Source: Paraburkholderia kururiensis
GTDB taxonomy: Bacteria; Pseudomonadota; Gammaproteobacteria; Burkholderiales; Burkholderiaceae
Direction: 5' to 3'
DNA length: 64,000 nucleotides
NCBI RefSeq assembly: GCF_034424375.1
Contig: NZ_CP139965.1
Span: 2,232,001 to 2,296,000 of the forward strand
The notes under the pieces are model-generated. The model worked only from the letters and a program-made list of their open reading frames with translations. It searched no databases and was not told the DNA's origin. The translations under genes and the position numbers were made by a program. This document shows, one piece after another, positions 45,401 through 53,593 of this stretch (its first letter is position 1; every line of letters begins with the position of its first letter).

Positions 45401-46180
45401 ATGCTGCACGACTCCACCCAGCGTTTCACCGACCGCGTGGCCGACTACGTGAAATACCGGCCCTCGTACCCGCGCGAGGTCGTCGCATTTGCGCATATCG
45501 ATTGCGGCGTAGCGACTCATGCGCGCGTGGCGGACATTGGCGCGGGGACGGGTATTTCGGCGCGGCTCTTTCTCGAGGCGGGCCACCCCGTGGTGGCGGT
45601 GGAACCGAACACGGCCATGCGTCATGCGGCCGACCAGTGGCTGGGCGGGTATCCGGGCTATCGCAGCGCCGCGGGCACGGCGGAGGCCACCACGCTGGGC
45701 GATGCCAGCGTGGATCTCGTGATCGCGGCCCAGGCGTTCCACTGGTTCGACGAAGAAGGCGCGAAACGCGAGTTCGCGCGCATTCTCAAGCCGCGCGGCA
45801 TCGTCATGCTGTTCTGGAACAGCCGGCTCGTTGCGGGCACGCCGTTCCTCGAAGGCTACGAAGCGTTGCTGCAGCGCTATGGCGTGGACTATCAGGAAGT
45901 GGCCGAGCGCTACGGCGACGACGCCGCGATGGCGCGCTGGTTCGGCGACGGCTTCGAGCACAAGGCGGTGTTCCCCAACGCGCAGCGGCTCGACTTCGAC
46001 GCACTGAAGGGCCGGCTGATGTCGTCGTCGTACGCACCCAAACCCGGGCATCCGAACCATGAGCCGATGCTCGCGGCCCTGCGCGAACTGTTCGACGCGA
46101 CCGCGCAGGACGGCACCGTGGAATTCGCCTACGACACGCGCGTGTACGCGGGCCGCATGGCGGTTGCGCCGACGCGTTGA
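45401..46180 (+). CDS. Class I SAM-dependent methyltransferase
   Basis: The 259-residue protein has FTDRVADYVKYRPSYP at the N-terminus, the SAM-binding motif VADIGAGTGISARLFLEAG, acidic VAVEPN at the end of strand 2 and DLVIAAQAFHWFDEE at motif II/post-II, as in Methyltransf_11 proteins of the UbiE/TAM-like type. The acceptor is unknown. It converges with the alpha/beta hydrolase gene and looks like a single-gene unit. Confidence 0.88.
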   Translation: MLHDSTQRFTDRVADYVKYRPSYPREVVAFAHIDCGVATHARVADIGAGTGISARLFLEAGHPVVAVEPNTAMRHAADQWLGGYPGYRSAAGTAEATTLGDASVDLVIAAQAFHWFDEEGAKREFARILKPRGIVMLFWNSRLVAGTPFLEGYEALLQRYGVDYQEVAERYGDDAAMARWFGDGFEHKAVFPNAQRLDFDALKGRLMSSSYAPKPGHPNHEPMLAALRELFDATAQDGTVEFAYDTRVYAGRMAVAPTR

Positions 46181-46220
46181 GGAGGCGAGGGCGGTCCGCC
46201 GGCCGCGCAGCGCTTTCGTC

Positions 46221-47195
46221 CTACTTCTTTGCGCTCTCCGCGAAAAACGTCCGCAGATCGGCCAGCACCTGGAGCGGCGCTTCTTCCATCGGAATGTGGC
46301 CGAGCCCTGCATACATCACGCGTTTCGCGCCCGGAATGCGTGCGGCGAAATCGGCTGCATGGGCCGGCGGAATCCAGCGGTCCTTTTCGCCCCACAGCAC
46401 GAGCGTGGGGACGTCGAGCGTCTTCAGCACGTCGGTGTCGAGGTCCGCGAAATCGAGCGTGGGCACCATCTTGCCGATCGCCTCGCGCGTGCCTTCGCCG
46501 TGAAAGAAATCGACGTAACGGCGCAGCGTGACAGCGTCGATCTTGCGCGGGTCGCCGTAGACGTTGCGCACGGCGCCTTTCACGATGGCTTCGGGCAGCA
46601 TCCACGGGGCGCTGAGCCGCACGAGCGCATGATTGAAGAGCGCGATGTAGACGGGCAGCTTCATCGGAAAACCGGCGGCGTCGACGAGCACGAGCCGCTT
46701 CACCGCACCGCGATGCCGCACGGCGTAGTCCCACGAGATCAGTCCACCTAACGAGTTACCGACGAGCGTGGCCTGCCCGATGCCGAGCGCGCCCATGAAG
46801 GTATCGATGAAGCGGCGGTACATCGGCAGGTTCATCGTTTCGACGGCGCCGCGCGCCGAGCGCAGCGGCCCCGTCACGCCGAACGGCGGCAGGTCGAGCT
46901 GGATCACGCGATGCTCGCGCGCAAGCCCCGCCGCTACGCCATTCCACGTATGCAGCGACGACGCGAAGCCGTGAATCATCACGATGGGCACGTCATCGCC
47001 TTCGTTGCTGCCCTCGTCGACGTAATGCACTTTCGCGCCCATGACGTCGATGAATTTCGAGCCGCTTTGCGTGTAGCGCTGCGCGAGCACGTCGCGGGGC
47101 ACACTCACGAGCCCGAGCCGCTGCGCGAACGAGCGGGGCGGCAACACCTGTGCGCCGGTGGCTGTGTCTGGGTGCGTGGAATCGAGGCTTGCCAT
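46221..47195 (-). CDS. Alpha/beta hydrolase, probable esterase partner of the adjacent monooxygenase
   Basis: The 324-residue protein has the oxyanion-hole motif VMIHGFASS, nucleophile Ser148 in LVGNSLGGL, Asp272 in LWGEKDRWIP and His300 in GLGHIPMEEAP, a complete catalytic triad. No signal peptide is present. It lies downstream of the Baeyer-Villiger-type monooxygenase gene on the same strand; such pairs convert a ketone to an ester and then hydrolyse it, as in MekA/MekB of methyl ethyl ketone degradation (the pairing here is inferred). Confidence 0.9.
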   Translation of the reverse strand: MASLDSTHPDTATGAQVLPPRSFAQRLGLVSVPRDVLAQRYTQSGSKFIDVMGAKVHYVDEGSNEGDDVPIVMIHGFASSLHTWNGVAAGLAREHRVIQLDLPPFGVTGPLRSARGAVETMNLPMYRRFIDTFMGALGIGQATLVGNSLGGLISWDYAVRHRGAVKRLVLVDAAGFPMKLPVYIALFNHALVRLSAPWMLPEAIVKGAVRNVYGDPRKIDAVTLRRYVDFFHGEGTREAIGKMVPTLDFADLDTDVLKTLDVPTLVLWGEKDRWIPPAHAADFAARIPGAKRVMYAGLGHIPMEEAPLQVLADLRTFFAESAKK

Positions 47196-47317
47196 TCATG
47201 TCTCCCTGTTCTTGTTGATGGATGCTGCGGTGTTTGTGACGCGAGAGCCCGGCACAACGAAGACGCACGCAGGCACAACGCGAGCACAGCGAGCCGCAGT
47301 TCGTTCTGCCCGACGCG

Positions 47318-48862
47318 CTACGCCGTAAAGCGATACTCGCTTTCGCGCACGCGCCGCGTGCGGCGCCGGAAGCTGAACGTGAAGCCCGGCCAGATCGAAG
47401 TGTTCTTGCCGCTGCGCGTCTGGTACCAGCTGTGACAGCCGGTCTGCCACACCGTGTGTGCGAGCGTCTGCTGGAGTCGCGCGTTGAAGTCGCGCTGCAC
47501 GTCGGCGCGCACGTCCATCGTGCGGGCGCCGCGCCGTTTGAGCGCGCGGATGCAGTCGGCGATATAGCGGACCTGCGACTCGATCATGTAGATCATCGAG
47601 TTGTGGCCGAGTCCCGTGTTCGGACCCACCATCATGAAGAAATTCGGGAAGCCGGCGATGCTCGTGCCCAGATACGCTTCGGGACCGTCGCGCAGCCACG
47701 CGGCGCCGAGGTCCGCGCAACCCACGCCGGTCACGTCGAACGGCGCGCCTACATCGTTGACGTGAAAGCCGGTGCCGCAGATGATCGCATCCGCGCGATG
47801 ATGCGCGCCGTCCACAGTCACCACGCCGTCCGCCACCACCTCACGAATGCCGGTGGTGATCACGTCGACGTTCGGTTGCGTGACGGCGGGGTAGTAGTCG
47901 CTCGACAGCAGAATGCGTTTGCAGCCGGGCAGATAGTCGGGCGTGAGCTTCGCGCGCAACTGCGAATCTTTCACCTTGCGCGCGAGGTAGCCGAGTCCGA
48001 ACTGGCGCGGGTACTTCATGAGCTTGGGGCTCACGACGAATGCGATCGCGCGCGATTCGAGCCGCCAGTAGATCGCGCTGCGCACGAGGCGCTGCGTGAA
48101 TGGCAGGCGCCGGAACAGCCATTGCGCGCGGGGGCTCACGGGGTGGTCGGGCTTCGGCAGGATCCAGGGCGGCGTGCGCTGGAAGAGGGCGAGATGGGCC
48201 ACGCGCGGTTGAATCTGCGGGACGAACTGGATGGCGCTCGCGCCTGTGCCGATCACGGCTACGCGTTTGCCGTCGAGCGGCCAGGCGTGGTCCCAGCGCG
48301 CGGAGTGAAAGAGCTTGCCTTCGAAGCGGTCCAGTCCTTCGATCTGCGGAAGCGCGGGCCGCGAGAGCGGACCGGCCGCGCAGATCACAACGTCGGCCTC
48401 GACGGTTTCCGTTGTTTGCGCCGTGTCTTGCCTGTCCGTGTGCGTGTATGGATGCGCGTCGCTCTGATGGTCCTGCGTCTGAAGGTCCAGCTTCCAGACG
48501 CCGCGCTGTTCGTCATAGCGCGCCGCCACTACGCGCGTGCGCAGCCGCACGAACGGTTCAACGCCGTACTTGCGTGCGCAGTGCCGCAGATACTCGAGAA
48601 TTTCGGCCTGCTGTCCATAGGCGCGCGTCCACGCGGGATTCGGCTCGAAGGAAAACGAATAGAGATGCGAGGGGACATCGCATGCCGCGCCGGGGTACGT
48701 GTTGTCGCGCCAGGTGCCGCCGATGTCGTCTCCGGCTTCGTAGAGCGCGAGCGGTGTAATGCCCATGCGCAGCAGACGGATCGCCATGCCGATGCCGGCG
48801 AAGCCGCTGCCCACGATGGCGATGCGCGGCATGGCAGGCGAATCCGGCGAAGAAAGCGGCAT
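47318..48862 (-). CDS. Flavin monooxygenase, Baeyer-Villiger type
   Basis: The roughly 514-residue protein has the FAD dinucleotide motif GSGFAG (residues 18-23), the NADPH motif GTGASA (205-210) and, between them, the Baeyer-Villiger fingerprint FxGxxxHxxxW at residues 180-190 (FEGKLFHSARWDHAWP). A short hydrophilic His/Asp/Gln/Thr-rich insertion lies at 131-150. It probably inserts oxygen next to a ketone carbonyl. The ATG at 48862 has GGAG about 11 bases upstream; the frame is open to 48916 and MPRIAIVG at 48832 is another option. Confidence 0.9.
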   Translation of the reverse strand: MPLSSPDSPAMPRIAIVGSGFAGIGMAIRLLRMGITPLALYEAGDDIGGTWRDNTYPGAACDVPSHLYSFSFEPNPAWTRAYGQQAEILEYLRHCARKYGVEPFVRLRTRVVAARYDEQRGVWKLDLQTQDHQSDAHPYTHTDRQDTAQTTETVEADVVICAAGPLSRPALPQIEGLDRFEGKLFHSARWDHAWPLDGKRVAVIGTGASAIQFVPQIQPRVAHLALFQRTPPWILPKPDHPVSPRAQWLFRRLPFTQRLVRSAIYWRLESRAIAFVVSPKLMKYPRQFGLGYLARKVKDSQLRAKLTPDYLPGCKRILLSSDYYPAVTQPNVDVITTGIREVVADGVVTVDGAHHRADAIICGTGFHVNDVGAPFDVTGVGCADLGAAWLRDGPEAYLGTSIAGFPNFFMMVGPNTGLGHNSMIYMIESQVRYIADCIRALKRRGARTMDVRADVQRDFNARLQQTLAHTVWQTGCHSWYQTRSGKNTSIWPGFTFSFRRRTRRVRESEYRFTA

Positions 48863-48976
48863 GCAGTGGGCTCCAGCGAACGAAAGGAGGGCGTCGCCGG
48901 GCGTCTTCAGATGCACGTCGAGGCCTGATTTCAGGCTCTATCGCGTGAAGGCCGGCGTTCACGGCGCAGGGTAGAC

Positions 48977-48988
48977 AAGTGTACACTT
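48977..48988. promoter_or_regulatory. Perfect palindrome AAGTGTACACTT, candidate TetR operator
   Basis: A 12-base perfect palindrome lies between the monooxygenase gene (minus) and the TetR gene (plus), about 115 bases from the first start and 141 from the second. TetR regulators typically bind such sites in divergent intergenic regions. Confidence 0.6.
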
Positions 48989-49129
48989 CGCGTCAAGGCG
49001 GCGCCGGGCGCAGGCAGTGCGCGGGACCCCGCCAACGGCTGCATTCAAACAGCGTTCAACCGACGAACCGGCGCGCACGCGAGGCGCAACGGTACCGCGC
49101 CGTGCTTCCGAGCCTGCCCTTCAAACCGC

Positions 49130-49759
49130 ATGCAAACTGCTCCAGACGAACCCGAATTCGCGCCGGGCAAGCGGCGCCTCATCGAAGCCGCGCTGCGCCT
49201 CGCCGCGAGCGGGCGCAGTCTCGCGACGCTCGGCATCCGCGAACTCGCGCGCGAGGCCGGCCTCAATCCGAACACGTTCTATCGCCACTTCGATACACTC
49301 GACGACCTGGCCCGCGAGGCGCTGGCATCGATCAGTGCGCGGCTGCGTCCGATGCTGCGTCGCGAGCGCTGGCTCGCCGCCCACGACGAGCCGTTCAGCG
49401 TGCCGCGCCGCGCCTGTGCGGCGTTCTTCGGTTTCGTGCTCGAGCATCGCGACGCGTTTCTTTGCGCACTCGCCGAGTATCACGGCACGTCGGCCGCGCT
49501 GCGCGATGCGGTGCGCGGAAATCTCAACGAGGTCTCGCAGGAAATGGCCGACGACGTCGTGCAACTGAGCCTCGTGCCCGGTCTGTCGCGCGCGACCGTC
49601 GACGAAATCTGCGCGCAGATCGTGCTGCAGCTCTTCCATCTCTCGCACGAATACATTCATCACGCGGCGCAGCGCGAGGCGCTCGTGGGATACGCCGAGC
49701 GTTTCATCATGCGGCTCTTCGCAGGCGCGGCGATGCTCGCGCAGCATGACATGGCGTGA
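49130..49759 (+). CDS. TetR-family transcriptional regulator of the monooxygenase/hydrolase genes
   Basis: The 209-residue protein has the TetR helix-turn-helix at about residues 33-55 (LGIRELAREAGLNPNTFYRH, then FDTLDDL) and a larger helical C-terminal domain that would bind ligand and dimerise. It is divergent from the monooxygenase gene with a perfect palindrome between them, so autoregulation and control of the ketone-oxidation pair are likely. The ligand is unknown. Confidence 0.9.
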   Translation: MQTAPDEPEFAPGKRRLIEAALRLAASGRSLATLGIRELAREAGLNPNTFYRHFDTLDDLAREALASISARLRPMLRRERWLAAHDEPFSVPRRACAAFFGFVLEHRDAFLCALAEYHGTSAALRDAVRGNLNEVSQEMADDVVQLSLVPGLSRATVDEICAQIVLQLFHLSHEYIHHAAQREALVGYAERFIMRLFAGAAMLAQHDMA

Positions 49760-49787
49760 GCGCTGCCGCATCGCAAACGTGCGGCGG

Positions 49788-49827
49788 GCAAAAGAAACAG
49801 GCTCCGGGGCGTGCGCCGCGGAGCCTG
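49788..49827 (-). terminator. Intrinsic terminator of the pspA-TPR unit
   Basis: On the minus strand CAGGCTCCG pairs with CGGAGCCTG around a 12-base GC-rich loop and is followed by TTTCTTTTGC. It lies about 50 bases after the TPR gene stop and between convergent genes. Confidence 0.78.
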
Positions 49828-49875
49828 TGGGTGGGTTGCGCTTCCGGTTGCGTTACCTCGCAGCCGGCGGGTCGG

Positions 49876-51084
49876 TCAGGTGTCGGTCCAACCGCCCGAG
49901 TCGTCGTTGCCGAGATCGACGTTGCCGCCCGAGTTGTCGTCGTTCCAGTCGTTCGAGCCCTGACCGAAATCGAGGCCGCCGCCATTGTCGGCTTCGCGGC
50001 GGCGCCGTTCGTCGTCGACGATCACGTCGCGCTCCACGACGCGGTCGCGCCCGCTATTGAGCGCCTCGCCGAGCAGCACGCCGGTGAGGAGACCGCCCAT
50101 GCCGCCGCCGAAACCGCCTTGCTGGATGATCACGGGCGGCTGCTGCTGGGGCGGCGGAGCGGGCCAGGGACCTTGCTGGCCATAGCCCGGCTGCTGGCCG
50201 CGCCCGAAGCGTTCGTCCGCTTCACGTGCGAACACGGACTCGCCGGTGCGGTCGCCCGCCGCTGCCGTCTGCGCAGTTTGCGCATTCGGATCGGGACGCC
50301 CTTCGGCGCGTGCCTTGAGGCTCGCCACCTGGCGTTCGAGCGCCTCGATCTCGTAGGGCGGCACAGGGTTGCTCGCATTGGAAAGCGCCTCTACGCGCTC
50401 GCGCAACTGCGATTCGGTGGCTTCGACATCCTTTTCCAGCGCCTCGTGACCCGGCGCGGTGGAAAGGCGCACGTCGAGCTTCAGCGAACGCACTTCGTTG
50501 AGCAGGTCGGTGGCGCGCTTGAGTTGCACGCGGCGGTCGTCGTTGGCGCGCGTGTCTTCGCTCGATTTCGCGCGACGCACGGTCCAGCGCAGCACGAGCG
50601 CGATGGCGACCAGCAGCACGGCAATGCCGATCCACATGCCCATCGAGGGACCGTGCTTCACGGGCGCCTCGGCGAACGTGCCGGGCGGCGGCGTCTGCGC
50701 CGGCGCGGCCTGCTGCACGAAGGGGTTGTCGGCGCGGCGCGTGGTCACGCTGCCGGCTCGCTGTGCGCTCGCGCGAATGCGCGCTTCCACCTGCGCAAAG
50801 CGCGACGGCGAGGTGAAGCGGATTTGCGGGTCGAGCGACTTCGCCTGCTCGACCTGCGCGAGCGCATCGCCATAGCGGCCTTCGCGTTCCAGCACCTGGC
50901 CGTAGAGATAGTGCGCGTGGGCGTTGTTCGGATGCGCTTCGAGCACCTGGGTCAGCCCCGTGTCGGCCTGCTGCCAGTTGCCTTGCGACATGGCCGACTC
51001 GATCTGCTGCACGCTCGGCACCGCGAACGCGCCGCCGCAGATCATCGCAAGCGATGCGAATGCAGCGACCAGAAACTTTTTCAT
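49876..51084 (-). CDS. Membrane-anchored TPR protein with Gly/Asp-rich tail
   Basis: The 402-residue protein has a signal peptide (cleavage near GGAFAVP), TPR-like helices with NNAHAHYLYGQVLEREGRYG (about residues 25-95), a membrane helix at about 148-169, a charged coiled coil at about 185-280 and a low-complexity Gln/Pro/Gly then Asn/Asp/Gly tail. The function is unknown. It lies 124 bases after pspA on the same strand, suggesting a membrane-stress role. The start at 51084 is chosen for the signal peptide. Confidence 0.8.
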   Translation of the reverse strand: MKKFLVAAFASLAMICGGAFAVPSVQQIESAMSQGNWQQADTGLTQVLEAHPNNAHAHYLYGQVLEREGRYGDALAQVEQAKSLDPQIRFTSPSRFAQVEARIRASAQRAGSVTTRRADNPFVQQAAPAQTPPPGTFAEAPVKHGPSMGMWIGIAVLLVAIALVLRWTVRRAKSSEDTRANDDRRVQLKRATDLLNEVRSLKLDVRLSTAPGHEALEKDVEATESQLRERVEALSNASNPVPPYEIEALERQVASLKARAEGRPDPNAQTAQTAAAGDRTGESVFAREADERFGRGQQPGYGQQGPWPAPPPQQQPPVIIQQGGFGGGMGGLLTGVLLGEALNSGRDRVVERDVIVDDERRRREADNGGGLDFGQGSNDWNDDNSGGNVDLGNDDSGGWTDT

Positions 51085-51208
51085 GATGTGGGCCGGGCGG
51101 TTTGACGCCCGTCTCCATGACAGTCGGGACAGGAAGGCGGCGCGCAAGGCGCGGACCCGCAAAGTGGCCGGATCGCGTGAGCGCGGCGCCTTCCGCTTGC
51201 GCGGCCGC

Positions 51209-51889
51209 TTACTGCGCCGGCGTATTCAACTGCTTCTTCAGGGCTTCGAGCCGGTCGTCGACGGACGGGCCTTTGGTGAGCGCCGCGAGCTTGTCGTCGA
51301 GTGCCTTGCCGCTCGACTCGTCGGCGGAATTCAGACGCGCGTCGGACCGCGCGTTCGAAAGCGCGACCTTGTCTTCGAGCTTCTGGAAGTCCTGCGAGAG
51401 ATTCTTGCCGCCGATGCCGCCCAGCGCCGTGGCCGCCACGTCTTTCGCTTCGGCAATCTGTTGCTTCGCCTGCAGGATGTTCGAGCGCGCGTTGAGGTCG
51501 TTGCGGCGCTGACGCATCTCGTCGATCTGCTGCTTCAGATGATCGACCGAAGGTTCGAGCTTCGCGAGCTCCGCCGTGAGCGCGTCGCGTTCTGCCTCGG
51601 CGTTGGCCTGCGCGGCGAGCGCCTCGCGTGCGAGCGCTTCGTCGCCCGATTGCAGCGCGCGCTTCGCGCCGTCTTCGTACTTCTTCGCCTTGTCGGCGGC
51701 CACGTCGCGCTTGCTTTGCTGCGTGGCGACCTGCGCCTGGATCTCGATCAGCGAGTTTTCCGCTTTCCCAATGCTGTCGTCGAGCTCGCGCACGATCTGA
51801 CGCGCGTCGCGCGACGGATCCTGGACCGATTCGGCAGCATCGTTGAGCAGACCCTTCAGCGTGCGCGAGACAGAATCAAAAAGCGACAT
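51209..51889 (-). CDS. pspA: PspA/IM30 family protein
   Basis: The 226-residue protein starts MSLFDSVSRTLKGLLNDAAES, an amphipathic helix typical of PspA/Vipp1. It is almost entirely long coiled coil, with RDARQIVRELDDSIGKAENS and DHLKQQIDEMRQRRNDLNAR. PspA proteins bind stressed inner membranes and form ESCRT-III-like assemblies. The start has GGAGG nine bases upstream. No pspB, pspC or pspF homologue is nearby, so regulation must differ from the enterobacterial system. Confidence 0.9.
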   Translation of the reverse strand: MSLFDSVSRTLKGLLNDAAESVQDPSRDARQIVRELDDSIGKAENSLIEIQAQVATQQSKRDVAADKAKKYEDGAKRALQSGDEALAREALAAQANAEAERDALTAELAKLEPSVDHLKQQIDEMRQRRNDLNARSNILQAKQQIAEAKDVAATALGGIGGKNLSQDFQKLEDKVALSNARSDARLNSADESSGKALDDKLAALTKGPSVDDRLEALKKQLNTPAQ

Positions 51890-52246
51890 GAATTCCTCCG
51901 TGGATTGAAAGCGGCGCGCATCGTCGTGAAGCGGCGCGCCATGCATGCGAGGCCCTTCAGCTTACGCCGTCTGGAACGGACCGCGCATGCAGCGCGCAGA
52001 TCGGGGCACCTCGCGAGATTGCAATAGCGGCGAAGGCTTATCGCCCTGCGCCGTGCCGCGACGCGTGGATACGAAACGCGTTGCGAGTGGCGCGTCCTGC
52101 AAGGCCCGAACTGCTCGCGGATATTACACCACCGGTCGCTTAAAACGGACTTAAAAGGGCGCGTTCAGACGTGCGACGCGCAGGCTCGGCGAGCAGGGCG
52201 CACACACGCGTGCAGACCGATCAGGCGCACGTGAACGGGCGCGCCT
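51890..52246. other. Upstream region of pspA
   Basis: 357 bases with no supported gene. On the minus strand, two TTTTAAG elements 11 bases apart (52156-52139) lie just upstream of a TAATAT -10-like hexamer (52126-52121). No -24/-12 sigma-54 promoter (GG-N10-GC) was found. Confidence 0.5.
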
Positions 52247-52900
52247 TCACGCGAAATGTCCGCCTTCAGGCGCAGCGCCGGGGAAGGGCAGATCTTCGCT
52301 GCCGGCATCGAGGCGCGTGGCCTTGGCGGCATGCTTTGCGGCAGGTGCCGGTGGCCGCCCATCCGCGAGCGCATCGGCCGCTTGCGGCGCGACGGAATGC
52401 GAGCCGATCGATGCGGCCTCTGCCGCGGCCACGCGTGCCACAGCGTTTTCGACGTCGCGCAGCGACGCTTCGTCCGGGTCGGGCGGCATCGAGAGGTCGG
52501 GCAGCGGCGGCAGCGCCGGCGATTCGGGCAAAGGCGGCAAGACCGCCGTGACGCGGGAAGCGGTGCGCGGCGAAGGAGTCACGGCGTCGTCGACCGCGGT
52601 TTTCGCCGTTGCGTCGGCCTTGGCACGCGCCCCGGCCAACGCCGGATCTTTCACCGATGTAGTCCGCGTGCGCGCCGTGACTTTGCGCAGCGCTTCGGCC
52701 AGTGCATCCGGCTCACGCGGCGCATGAAGACGATCCACGATGCTGGCCGCTTTCACCTGATCCGCGGTGCCGCTATAGGCGAGCACCGCGCGCCGCATCA
52801 ACTCGCTCACGCTGATGCCGAGCTGTTCCGCGCTCGCCGCAATGGCGCGCTTCTGCGCGGGCGTGACGAAGACGACGATACGTTCGCTGGGCTTGTTCAT
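52247..52900 (-). CDS. Ribbon-helix-helix-like protein with long Ala/Pro-rich tail
   Basis: The 217-residue protein opens MNKPSERIVVFVTPAQKRAI followed by AASAEQLGISVSELMRRAVL, a strand-helix-helix pattern like MobC/ParG-type ribbon-helix-helix DNA-binding proteins. Beyond residue 75 it is mostly Ala/Pro/Asp-rich and probably disordered. No family could be named. It is upstream of pspA and divergent from the penicillin-binding protein gene. The start at 52900 is the first codon with the conserved-looking domain directly after it. Confidence 0.7.
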   Translation of the reverse strand: MNKPSERIVVFVTPAQKRAIAASAEQLGISVSELMRRAVLAYSGTADQVKAASIVDRLHAPREPDALAEALRKVTARTRTTSVKDPALAGARAKADATAKTAVDDAVTPSPRTASRVTAVLPPLPESPALPPLPDLSMPPDPDEASLRDVENAVARVAAAEAASIGSHSVAPQAADALADGRPPAPAAKHAAKATRLDAGSEDLPFPGAAPEGGHFA

Positions 52901-53593
52901 GGTCGGCTCGTTTGCGATCGGCTCGCGGGAATAAGGCCTCGATGGAAAAACGGCGGACGCGGCAGACATGGCGCGTCCATCATACGGCGACGCGCAGTTC
53001 GCGTGCGCTATCGCAGATGGGTCTGGCCGGGCAGGGCCGAATCCGGTCTACCGGGCGAAAGATGGGTCAAAGCATGGGCCCAAAACGGGCGTTCCAAGAA
53101 AATATCGTGCCATCAACGGCTTGCCAGCTTTGCCGAGGCATTGTCCCCAGGCTTTTCAACCATTTCTGTTGATAACCCGACACTTCGGCGAACCCTCGTC
53201 GACACGGCGCACGCCGCGGCGAAGCAGCCGGGCATCGGCGGACTATCGCGGACGAGGTAAGCCCGGGAACTTCCGCACGGAAATTCTTACAAAAAAAAGC
53301 GCGTAGCAGCCCGCGCGAATTCTTTAAAATGCGCTGTTGCACTGCGTCGGGATATCGTATTCCGGCGCGGCCGGGCCGGACGGGGGCGTAGCCGGCCATG
53401 CGCCGGCGCCGCGCCTTCGTTGGGCCTTGTTGCGCCTTCGTCGTCTGTTCGCTGTGTCTGCGTGGCGCGCTCGCTGCCCCGCGCGCCGTCCAGCGTACGA
53501 GGCGCAGTCCGCGTCAGACGCCATGACCACGATCCACACGCGTGCGGCCGCACGCAGCAGGGGTGCAAGAGACACTCCCGAACCATTCCAGTC
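52901..53593. other. Long divergent intergenic region upstream of the penicillin-binding protein gene
   Basis: 693 bases without a supported gene. A TAAAAT -10-like hexamer (53325-53330) follows an A8 run (53291-53298) but has no good -35. No terminator, repeat or RNA gene was recognised. Confidence 0.55.
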
